A DNA stretch of 64,000 nucleotides from assembly GCF_037975245.1 (NCBI RefSeq), contig NC_092578.1:1116001-1180000 (forward strand), read 5' to 3'. Both the position numbers and the translations under genes were made by a program. Origin of the DNA: Apostichopus japonicus (lineage: Eukaryota > Echinodermata > Holothuroidea > Aspidochirotida > Stichopodidae). Positions 1-10,260 of the stretch are shown here, in pieces. Each line of letters opens with the position of its first letter. The first letter of the stretch is position 1. The notes below the pieces were generated by a model. The model saw only the letters and a list, made by a program, of their open reading frames with translations. It had not been told where the DNA came from and searched no databases.

Positions 1-2789
1 ATATAAAGGACAGATGGTTCTGTAACAAGGAATTCAATATGTTTCTTAAATGTCAAGCAAATTGATACACTATACCCTGTTATATTCATGGAAGTTAACA
101 CATGTATATGCATGTATACTGCAACCCTCAGTTTAGATCAAGGCCTTTTTTTCAGTACTTACATTTCTACTGTACAACAGCGAATCTTACGCCGTGACAA
201 AAGAGATAATTTAATTTTTTTCCGTGTGTCAACAGTATCGCACGTTTTCAGGCAAGAGAGAAATACAATTTGACAGATTTTAACCCAAAGATTTGAGATG
301 GCATGTATGGTTGAAAGAGAAGAGAACATGAAGAAAGAAAAGAAAAATATGATACAAATTGACACTTGGAGCTTTTAAATCTTACTTTGCAAAACAAGCG
401 AAACTGACAGTTTTTAGTTTTGCGATGCACGACGGAGAAACCGGACGACCGGACACAGTTGCTTTGAACAAAACCTGATCCGGGAGGGTCTTTGAAGGTT
501 ATAACCAATTACAACTTGCATGATGTTGTTTGCAGTATCCACTAAAAGAACAGATAATCTGATTATTTTGTAAAAAACTGCACCTTTTCAGGAATGCAGA
601 ATGTCTTGGTGAAACATTTTCCCGCCTATAAAATCTGTTATTGAATATAGTTTCCCCAGAGAGAATTAATTTTAAATAATTAAGAGTGTATTTCTGTGCA
701 AAACTTTACAATATAAGCACATTACAAATATCTGGTTTACAACCGTAGATCGAGATTTAATCGGAACCACCTGACGCAGCATTTGTTTGCCTGTAGTGGT
801 ATTCTGAGATACATGGCATATGTAAATATTCTAATGTCAATATGCAAATATATGAAAAAGGTCACCTTATAAGTAGTTACTGGTTTACACACAAAGTTTG
901 GATAATCAGGGTTTCAGAAAAAGTTACTTTTTATAATGGTCCATACAAGATACCGTGAGAGTTAACAATGTGAACTGACGTCACCAACCCTACATATGTA
1001 CTTGGTATCACTTTATGTTGTAAATACACAGAAACATGTAAAGGCAACTAATATTTTGATGTTATGTTTGATATATTGATGAAACTGTCAGGTGAGTTAC
1101 CAACTAAGGTTCTTTTTTTGTTGCTTTAAGTTTTCCTACTTTTACTACATCTCCCAGTTCAAGTGGCATCAGGTAACTTCACTGTTGTCATGGATTTTCA
1201 TTAATTCAGGATAGGAATGAATTATTCTATGTAACCTTCTCGTACTACCAGTGATTCCAGATAATTAATTTATAATATTCCCAAAGCTACATTCTCCTCT
1301 TCAATCTTGACGCCGTAAATAAGAAGACAAACGTCAAATGAATACATCTACGGACGGGCGGTTACTACGACAACAAACTTATACGTCAAGACGATAAAAA
1401 TGATGTTAGAGCTTCTATGAAATATCATTCAAATTATGATTCCATCTCCAGAAAACCACTGTTTCTGAAAATGGAAATGCCCTTAAAACCATATTCCTCT
1501 TCAATTCTTTGACAGATGAGCTGCAATTAGGAAAAATTTCCCATTTCCCATTTTTTCAAAAAGAGTGGTTCATTGTGCAGATGAACTTGCCAAGGATTTG
1601 AGAATCCTTCAACTTTGTAGGTGGAACAACTACAGTATATATAATTATGTAAAATACAAGAAACCAAAGTAACGGAATGTCACCTAGAGAGCTAAGAGTA
1701 CCACAGGGTCGTAGATAACAGAGTCGGGGTATCATAAAAGTGGAGATAGAGCACCAGTTGGGAAGGAGAAGGGGGGGCAGGTGGTGTCTAAAATATCTTG
1801 CTACAATTATTTTTTAACAATATTACTAATTGTTGTAAGCTAGGTGCAGTAGATGAGAGTATAGGAACCTGCAGGAGACAGGCAAAAGAGGAGCGAGGTA
1901 CAGGAAATCTAATTGTTTTTAACCTACGCTATTTTGTTGGCATAAATAGGAAAATTAATTTTGAAATAATTTCGTAAACTTTTACATTCACATTCTTAAC
2001 CAACACAATTCTCACATTCTTTGCTACCTTTCTATTTGTCATTATAAAGTCTAATTTAAAAGCCTCTTCACAGAAAAGATCACAAAACATATCCCTGTAG
2101 AATGATTTAGAGGATATTTATAAACAGATGGCAGGATTTAAACCACTCGTTTTGGTGCCAATTTGCGGTCAAGAGATGAATAAATCCTGTCTCTGGATCT
2201 TAAGGCTAAGTCCTAAAATCCTCCTCCTCTAATATTCTCAATGATACTGACAATGCTACCCTCAAAACTGCCTCTAAATTAATCAGTTCAGGAATTTTGG
2301 CGGAAGTAGTATCATCAATCTACGTTGCACTTGTTGATCCTGGTCTTCTCGTTCATTTAATGCGTACTTCAGTGTTAATGGATTACATGCTTCATGTGTG
2401 TGTGGGTAGGTCGGGAAAATTAAACTTCATCCTCATTTGATCCAAAGATTCCTCCCACTGAATAAATTGATCTACTTTTTGAGGTAATTTTATAGACTAA
2501 TTCCTTCCTGCGAGCAATAATTTGAGCTACTTTTATTGTACAAGGACAGTCAAGCTTCGTTTTCTTTGACATTTTTCCACAGACTGTTTTGAACTACTAA
2601 GGTACAGTAATATTATTTTCTGACACATATCTAGTAGGCATTTATACAGAATGGTTGTCATGGTTACTTGGTACGTAGCATTTTCCAATAAATAAATTTA
2701 AAAGATACAGTAGGGAGAATATTTTACGCATCACTTTTACAGTGTTGTCGCTCTTTGTGAGGATAGCCTGTACTTAAGGCTAAATTGTG
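1..2789. other. Gene-free left flank
   Basis: AT-rich sequence with only short chance frames. No convincing exon of the PTPRN-like gene (no transmembrane or phosphatase motifs on the minus strand) was found. It holds one dispersed GGAGACAGG repeat near 1,880. Confidence 0.5.
1873..1899 (+). repeat. Dispersed GGAGACAGG repeat, copy 1
   Basis: GGAGACAGGCAAAAGAGGAG. This is one member of a family with consensus near GGAGACAGGTAAGAGAGGAG followed by GAAGTAAA. Confidence 0.5.
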
Positions 2790-2870
2790 GTATAATAATA
2801 AAAATAATAATATGTGCTATTTATAAAGCGCTTTCCAATAAAATCTCAAAGCGGTATAGGGTAAGGATCA
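2790..2870 (+). repeat. Probable retroelement 3' tail (AATAATAATA...TTTATAAAGCGC)
   Basis: An ATAATAATAAAAATAATAAT tract next to TTTATAAAGCGCTTTCC, a motif commonly seen at SINE/LINE ends in invertebrates. Extent uncertain. Confidence 0.3.
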
Positions 2871-3107
2871 GATTGGTTAGAGTGTTCCAAAATTTGTCTT
2901 AAACACCCCACTTTCATCGTCACAACAGACCACAGCAGAATTAGGATCCATCCAAACCCTCTCATAACATTTCTTTAATTTCTAGATTCCCAAGAAACTG
3001 TAACTTTTGAAACATTTTATAAGTGCTTCCATAGCATTGACCTACCCTTAGTGTAATAGATGAAACATGTGTGTTATGGTCAATGAACAACTTTTTTTTT
3101 TCTCCTA

Positions 3108-3430
3108 TGAATACCCTAACCCTATCCCAACCCTAACAATTATCCTATCCCAACCCTCACCTATCCTATCCTACCCAACCTAACCCTACCCCAACCCTAA
3201 TCCTATCCCAACCCTATCCCAACCCTAATCATATCCTAACCCTAACATATCCTACCCTACCCAAACTAATCCTAACCCTAAGCCAACCCTAATCCTAACC
3301 CTATCACAACCCTACTGTAATCCTATCCCAACCCTCACCCATCCTACCCTACCCAACCTAACCCTATCCCAACCCTAATCCTATCCCAACCGTAACCATA
3401 CCCCTAACCCTATCCTTACCATAACCCAGT
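3108..3430 (+). repeat. Degenerate telomere-like (CCCTAA) array
   Basis: About 320 bp of AACCCTAA, AACCCTATCC and AATCCTATCCC units. CCCTAA is the metazoan telomere hexamer. The variants (CCCTATCCCAA) show an old or degenerate interstitial array, not a chromosome end, since unique sequence lies on both sides. Confidence 0.75.
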
Positions 3431-4191
3431 CCTAGAATCCATACTCTTTCTAACCCAGCCATCAAAGTGCAGGATGCTGCCATATTTTGTTCATATAAAT
3501 TAACTATGGACAAAGAAATCTACATAAATGATTTAAAATGAAGAAGGGATACCAACATGACTGTGATAATTACAAACAAACTGGAAACGGAGCCCAGAAC
3601 AGAAGTAAGGATGAGTACACAAAACAGACATGAATAGGTCATCATCTTTTTTCTTAACTTTTCCTTTCATACAGTACGTCAGCAACCTGTGACTTGATGA
3701 ATTAATTATCACCCAGGGAATAATTAGGTGTTCAACTATTGTATAGCAGTTTTGAACGGTCTGAATTTTTGTCCCAATGAAAAGTACTATGGTCTCTGCG
3801 TACAAAGAATGCTATAACATCTTTGTACTTGTCTAGCAATTTTCCCGTTTTGGCATTTTGCGATGTGATACCGGATAAATTATTCCCTGCTACCAGGAAT
3901 GAATAATTTCGACCTAATGCTTTGGCTTTACCCCGATTCAGCTTGGCTCTGTAGAATAATTTTCCAGGTTTATTACTATATTTTGGTCTTTCTCTTCCCA
4001 CTGAGATTATAGAACACAGTAAACCTTAGAAATAATTGTGAAATTTTTAAAGAGTTAATACTTTCCAATTATGAACCAAAAAGATAGTTTCTTACAATTA
4101 TGACGAGGAATTTATTGGTACCTCACCATAAATTAAATTATAGGAGATCCCAACTACTGTACCATCTTCCACATTTTGTGATGGAGATACA

Positions 4192-4320
4192 CTTAGTTAT
4201 AATGAACAACTCGCCATCCTTCAACGGTAGAACGAGAGTGCTAAAGTTGTGGGGAGACAGGTAAGCGAGGAGCAAAGTAAATACGATGAAGAACTCGCCA
4301 TCCTCCAACCGACCTGTAGA
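4192..4320 (+). repeat. Dispersed GGAGACAGG repeat with flanking duplication
   Basis: GGGGAGACAGGTAAGCGAGG, then AGCAAAGTAAATAC, is flanked by two near-identical 22-bp blocks (GAACAACTCGCCATCCTTCA at 4202; GAAGAACTCGCCATCCTCCA at 4288). The blocks may be an insertion duplication or part of a larger unit. Confidence 0.5.
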
Positions 4321-5180
4321 AACACCTCTTAAGAAGCAAACACAACCAAGCACTGACTCTCAGACTTCTCAAGTCACAAAATGGTTAAGGTACTGTACAT
4401 GAAGATCTTCATCAAAGTGCTTGATGGAATTTGGTTTCTTCTTGAAATGTAAAAAATGACAAAGATTCTAACATTTCACTGCAAATTGGCCCTGGGACTA
4501 TTTCATATTGGCTTTCTCATACTAAATATAAAACAGTTTCCAAAATATTTTTTTCTAGTCCTTGTGTAATCCAACAAAATCTGACCTCATTCAGCCTCAA
4601 TTACTTCATCAAAAATCTTTCAACTTTAAAGGCCAAATCAGTTCTTAAATTAATGGAACCTTTCCAGCCCAATGAATTCTGACAACAGATCCAACACCTC
4701 GGGCTGTATGAGGACTTAACATTGCTCATATCCCTCTCCCTCCCCCCCCCCCCCCCCCCATTTTGACTTGAGACCATTCCGGTCACAAAAATACAGCCCC
4801 TCAGCAACTCTACTGGATTCTCATTTCTCCCTTTTGGAGGGAGACTTACATTTTTGTGACCTTTCCATAATTGTACCAGTTTTAAGAAGGCTACGTTTCT
4901 CTGATTCTGAACTAAACTTATATCGCCTTGTTTCATTATTATTTAACATAACATTAGCTTGACCCTGAGTTTAGTTGACCAAGGACTTGCTTAAACTGGG
5001 TTGCCAGACGTTGGGTTCGTTATGAGCTAACTTAATACCCTTTATTGCCACAGAGACAAATTGTGCTAAATCATATTTGTCTTTCCAAGATTCTAGTTTG
5101 ATATTTTGTGTTTTACTAATTTAAAACAATGTTTATACCAAATTGCAGGCAAAATGTGGTTTTAACCAGAAGAATGCCAC

Positions 5181-5210
5181 CTGAAGAAGTCAGAGACTCC
5201 CAAGACGAAA
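5181..5210 (+). ncRNA. Degenerate hammerhead-like motif
   Basis: CTGAAGA, then GTC...GAC as a short stem II with an 11-base loop, then GAAA. Only the core words and a 3-bp stem are kept, so this may be a decayed copy or chance. Confidence 0.25.
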
Positions 5211-5259
5211 TAGAAATGTTATCATCTTAGTAGGTTGGGTACATGGAAAAGTACATAAG

Positions 5260-5292
5260 TAAAATGGACAGGTAAGAAAGGAATGAAGTAAA
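5260..5292 (+). repeat. Dispersed GACAGGTAAG repeat, copy
   Basis: ATGGACAGGTAAGAAAGGAA then TGAAGTAAAT, closely matching the family consensus. Confidence 0.5.
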
Positions 5293-6900
5293 TCATACTG
5301 TCTTGATGAACTATATAAATGGTAAACTGTAAGAAATGAAAACGTAATCTGTAACATCAAATAAAGAATAATAGTTAAAACAGTCAAGTTTCCTTAAATG
5401 CAATGTCAAAATTAAAGGTGATAAGTTTTACTCCCAAACTATGCTAGAAAATCAAATCTGGCAACCATTCACGTTCAAAGCTATAGCACTTTTTTTAGAT
5501 CCTTAAAATGGGGCCATTACAGATGAAATTTCCAAACCCAAACAGGAAGTACACTGAACTCTGCTGCTAAGATTTTGTTTTTAGGAATACCTGCATTTTA
5601 AATACGCGATAATTAGCACAATCCTGTGGTACAAGACTAAACCGTTCGCAGAATGTTATCACGGTAACTAAAAAATAAACTGTGTCGTTAAAGCAACTAA
5701 AAGATTACACTAGGCAAAAACTTCAAAGACTGCACGATAAAAACAATAAAACTATTTACCATGTTAAATCCAGGATTAAATGATCCATAAATATGAAATG
5801 AGGAGTATTTGTCAAATATTAGTCAAATAGGCTGAAATAGCTATATTACCAAACAGATAAACAAACTTGAAGTAAAAAATGAACAGAAGTTTGTGCAGAC
5901 TAATACGGACGTCTTTCTACGACAGGATTCCTTTTCGTCTAAAGTCAGCTTCTTCTAAAAAGTTTAAACTACTCATATCAACAGCAGAGAATATTTCGTA
6001 ATGTCGGATTTTATAGAAAGGTGAACACGTCAGCATTTCCTTGGGAAAAGCATTCTTACTTATAGTTGCAAGGGGTAAGATAGGGTATGTCAATCAAACA
6101 ACTAGGACATGAGCAGGATATAAACAAAGACCTAAGTGTTTATTGAAAGGAAAGGATATACCAGGGAGAATGGTCTGTTTTCATCTGTAACACCTCCCCG
6201 ATAAAAACATTATAAATAAGCGTTATCAAATATTCATTACCTATCTATCCATTCTATATCCGTGGGAAACATTTCTCCAAAAATTCTGTGTCTAGAATGG
6301 CCTTGGTTTGAAAAGTTAACTGAGATAGCATCTTGGCAATTCTTCTTTGAGCAAGGTGGGCAATTACTTCATTCTGAATATTATTTCATATAAACTGAAT
6401 AAAATGGTACATTCCTGATCACACACTGCATAAAAATGGTACATTCCAGACTAGTGTGGTTCATTTTTTAATACAGAAATGAGTTAAAGAGTTTAATAGC
6501 TATTTCCTTACCTGTCTCCAACCAGGTACTGTGTACAGACCTATACAGGTACAGTGTACAGGTACAGCTGCAATCTACCTACTTCACGAAACATTATGAC
6601 ACGGCCAGGTCAGGCCGCAGGGTAACTTAATTTATTACATCTCTTTCATATATTATCATTTAAGTTTTCGTAAGTGTGTTTAAAGATGTCAATGAGAATA
6701 TATTATTTTTAATACCATATTTATTTCTCTGGCCACCTACCTGGCCCTGGGATGGAGGGCTGGGGCCCTGATGGAGGGCTATATTATAGACAGCCAAACC
6801 CTCCCATAATCAGTCTTGCATGGGCCACTGCCGGTTCCCTCTTTGTTTCTAAATTTACAAGGTTTTGTAGGCGGGGAGGCAGCTTGGAGTGCATTTGTTG

Positions 6901-6930
6901 AGCAGAGACAGGTAAGAGAAGTGGAGAATA
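6901..6930 (+). repeat. Dispersed GACAGGTAAG repeat, copy
   Basis: AGCAGAGACAGGTAAGAGAA then GTGGAGAATA; lies just before the 85-bp tandem array, which ends near another copy at 7838. Confidence 0.5.
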
Positions 6931-6970
6931 TTTATGGGATTGTATGGAGCAGATTCATTATAATGGTTTA

Positions 6971-7808
6971 GGGGCCGAATCTACTGTGAGCATCGTGCAT
7001 TTCACACACAACTATTGAGTACCAGAGAGAGATATATTAAAAACTGTACTGGTTAATGGACTGAGTCTACTATGAGCTTCGTGCATTTCACACACAACTA
7101 TTGAGTACCAGAGAGAGATATATTAAAACCTGTAATGGTTAAAAGGGACTGAGTCTACTGTGAGCATCGTGCATTCACACACAACTATTGAGTACCAGAA
7201 GAGAGATATCTAAAACTGTACTGGTTAATGGACTGAGTCTACTGTGAGCATCGTGCATTTCACACACATCTATTGAGTACCAGAGAGAGATATATTAAAA
7301 ACTGTAATGGTTAATGGACTGAGTTTACTATGAGCTTCGTGCATTTCACACACAACTACCAGAGAGAGATATATTAAAACCTGTAAAGGTTAAAAGGGAC
7401 TGAGTCTACTGTGAGCATCGTGCATTCACACACAACTATTGAGTACCAGAAGAGAGATATCTAAAACTGTACTGGTTAATGGACTGAGTCTACTGTGAGC
7501 ATCGTGCATTTCACTCACATCTATTGAGTACCAGAGAGAGATATATTAAAAACTGTAATGGTTAATGGACTGAATCTACTATGAGCTTCGTGCATTTCAC
7601 ACACAACTATTGAGTACCAGAGAGAGATATATTAAAACTTGTAATGGTTAAAAGGTACTGAGTCTACTGTGAGCATCGTGCATTTCACACACATCTATTG
7701 AGTACCAGAAGAGAGATATCTACAACTGTAATGGTTAGGGGACTGAGTCTACTGTGAGCATCGTGCATTTCACACACATCTATTGAGTACCAGAAGAGAG
7801 CTCTAAAC
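6971..7808 (+). repeat. Tandem repeat, about 85-bp unit, 10 copies, three-unit higher-order pattern
   Basis: The phrase CTACTGTGAGCATCGTGCAT recurs ten times at about 85-bp spacing. Copies 2, 5 and 8 read CTATGAGCTTCG instead (CTACTATGAGCTTCG). Copies 3 and 6 share GCATTCACAC and AGAAGAGAGATATCT. Copies 4 and 7 share CACATCTATTGAG. The array therefore has a trimeric higher-order repeat of about 255 bp, formed by amplification of three units at once. Confidence 0.85.
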
Positions 7809-7837
7809 TGACAGTGCAGTACTTTCCTTCCAACTCA

Positions 7838-7866
7838 GGCGACAGGTAAAGAGAGTAACTAAATTC
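7838..7866 (+). repeat. Dispersed GACAGGTAAA repeat, copy
   Basis: CAGGCGACAGGTAAAGAGAG then TAACTAAATT; lies just after the 85-bp tandem array. Confidence 0.45.
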
Positions 7867-9957
7867 ACAAACACTCTTGTTAGGATTATTAATCACATGC
7901 TTCAAACTCCTGATGTAATTTCCAACCCTCGAAAATCAGAGAGAGAGAGCCACACAGTCATCAATAAATCAATTAAAACCAGCAAACCAAACCCTGCCAT
8001 CTGCTTGATTTTCTTAAACTCAGAGCCCAAAAGTTTCTACAATTTTGCACAGCAGGAAATATCGTACTTTCAAATTAGGTTCGAGTATGGATAAAATGTC
8101 ACTGTTTTTAAACTGAAGGAGGGGATCAAACGTGATATTGAACACCAACGGTGCCTCACAGAGTAATCAGTTCGAATATTGAACTGGACTGCACTTATGG
8201 CGCAACGGTCATTTCCATGTAAATAATATTCTCACAGCGTTTTAACTGGTTAGGTAGGACTACAGATATATATGAAAGCTGGATGATACAAAAGAATATT
8301 ACCTCGAACATCCAAATTGGATATTCATGAATATTCATGGTTATCCACTGGATATTCATGAAATTATCACCTACAAGTACAATATCCAGGCCTAACATTT
8401 TATAATTTTAGCCACAATCTAGAAGAAAATGCAACTGCTTAAAAAATCTACTGGCTCAACATGAGAGCCTAACTATTGCAACATACTCTTCTATACAGAC
8501 AATCTAGCAAAATTTCACCATGTTTACTTAATAGCATACACCATATATTCAATACTGGCCATATGACTACAGCCCATCTTTTTCAACACAACAATGTATG
8601 CAAACTGCTTTTAGGATTTTTGGTTAGTATTCTAGCTTTCAATTACCAAAATTGCCTAATTTTCATCTCTAGTAGCACTAAAATCTATCCTGTGCATTGG
8701 TCATTATTATTACAACTTTGTCCATAAAAATGGCTAGAAATGATACTGAGTGTAAAGTGCCTACAGTACATTTTAGCAACTTAAAATTGATCCCCAAATT
8801 TCTTTTTATTCCTTTTTTTTTTGCATTACCTCAAACTTGCAAGTGCTGCATAACAGTGCAAAATTGATGATAGCGCACAAAAACCCTGACACTTATTCTC
8901 CCAAGAAAAAATTCTTGCCTTTAAGCAATTTCCTTTACAGAATATAAGACTGACCCTTGCTTCTTCAGATCCTTCGACAATCAGTAAGATGTACATCAAA
9001 CGTGACTAGGACTGATTTGTATAATTGCGCATAAAATCAAAGCTATGTTTGATGGTTGAGAGCTTTTCCTATGGTAAACCTAATCTCCAGCGAGATTTGT
9101 TAGCAGAGCATTGAGGTAGTTAGGCGTAGTAACCATGGATATTACAGAGGATACTGTTACCTGTAGAACGAAACTGATCTTAGGGGTTGTCACAAGTTCA
9201 AGAGTTTTGGGTTTACTTCAACTAACCAAATCTTTAATCAAGAGAATCTCATGTTAGCTATCGGTCAGAGATCCTTGACCACAATTACTGATCCTCAAAT
9301 CCACAAATGAAGAGGGTGTAAGAAACGTCAGCAACAGTGGTGTTCCGTCGAGGTTGACAGGACCGTCCGGACGCGACGTTTTCAGACATTTGTATGCAAA
9401 CCAATGTGCAGATGAATTTTAACGATAGTCAATGAACAGTGAATGAGTTCTTAAAATTGAGCAATACTAAGCTCACAGTTTTATTAATTTTACATGGTCA
9501 TATTTAGTCCATACATTAGCATATTTGTTGTCACCTGTTGAAACCCAAGAGAGTTACAGGAAGAAATGTGAACTTTTACATACAAACATTAACACGTTAT
9601 CATAAAAAATGAAATACTTTATGCAACTTGGTATTACACTAAAGTATCAAAGTTTGTTCAACCACCAATCCCTGTTATCCACACTGATTGCATGATGATA
9701 TCATTACAGCATTACTAAATTTTAATGATTGGAGCCAAAGTGGTACAAACCAGTTTTCCACATTTCTTGGGCAATATTTCTGTCAATACAAAGACTGTTT
9801 TAATTTTGTCAGTGTAGTGTATGATGATCTTTCATATTTGGTTTGTTGAGTTTGAAGTTAGATGAACGCCTAGAACTGCTTCAACATAACAGCACACAAC
9901 CACAAAGTACAATCTGGAAACATTCTTACAAATTTCAAACCTTCCTGCCTCACTTAC
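7867..9957. other. Putative PTPRN-like intron or flank
   Basis: No supported exon. The sequence after the last donor (9957 downward) should be intron if the gene continues left. Low-complexity and AT-rich. Confidence 0.45.
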
Positions 9958-10260
9958 CTTCTGGATTATTGCCTTTTGCCAACTCCAGTTCCTCAACTTT
10001 CCCAAAGCCCCCTCCGAGTCCACCATTGACATTGTTTGGATCAAATTGTGGCACCAGCGAGCCATCCTGTCCGTCTCCTTCATCCACGACTGCCTCTTCA
10101 TTCACAACTGCCTCTCCATCCTGTACCGTCGCCAGAACTTCTTCCAACATCTGTATTTTTTCCTCCTCGGTGAGTTTTTGCCACTCCTCCCTGTCTGCCT
10201 CATTCAGGAACGGGACGAGTTGTTCCCCGAGAAGGGCAAGAAAAGTTACTTCACTATCAC
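9958..10260 (-). CDS. PTPRN-like exon 5: acidic pro-region, last exon seen
   Basis: 303 nt, phase 1 in and 1 out; acceptor TTTCAAG|GTG, donor CCAGAAG|GTAAGTG. It encodes a predicted helix (VTFLALLGEQLVPFLNEADR; LTEEEKIQMLEEVLATV) followed by acidic and Gly-rich sequence ending ELAKGNNPEG. The open frame upstream of 10260 is intron read-through. The next exon was not found at lower coordinates. Confidence 0.75.

Larger units (their letters stand above)
3431..6970. other. Non-coding stretch between telomere-like and 85-bp arrays
   Basis: Contains dispersed GACAGGTAAG copies, a poly-C run at about 4743-4759 and a degenerate hammerhead-like motif. One minus frame at 4001-3732 follows a possible acceptor (TATAATCTCAG), but I recognise no domain in it. 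Confidence 0.45.

Noticed and set aside
6971-7808. CRISPR-like array
   Set aside because: Units are contiguous with no unique spacers, and the genome is animal. It is a plain tandem repeat.
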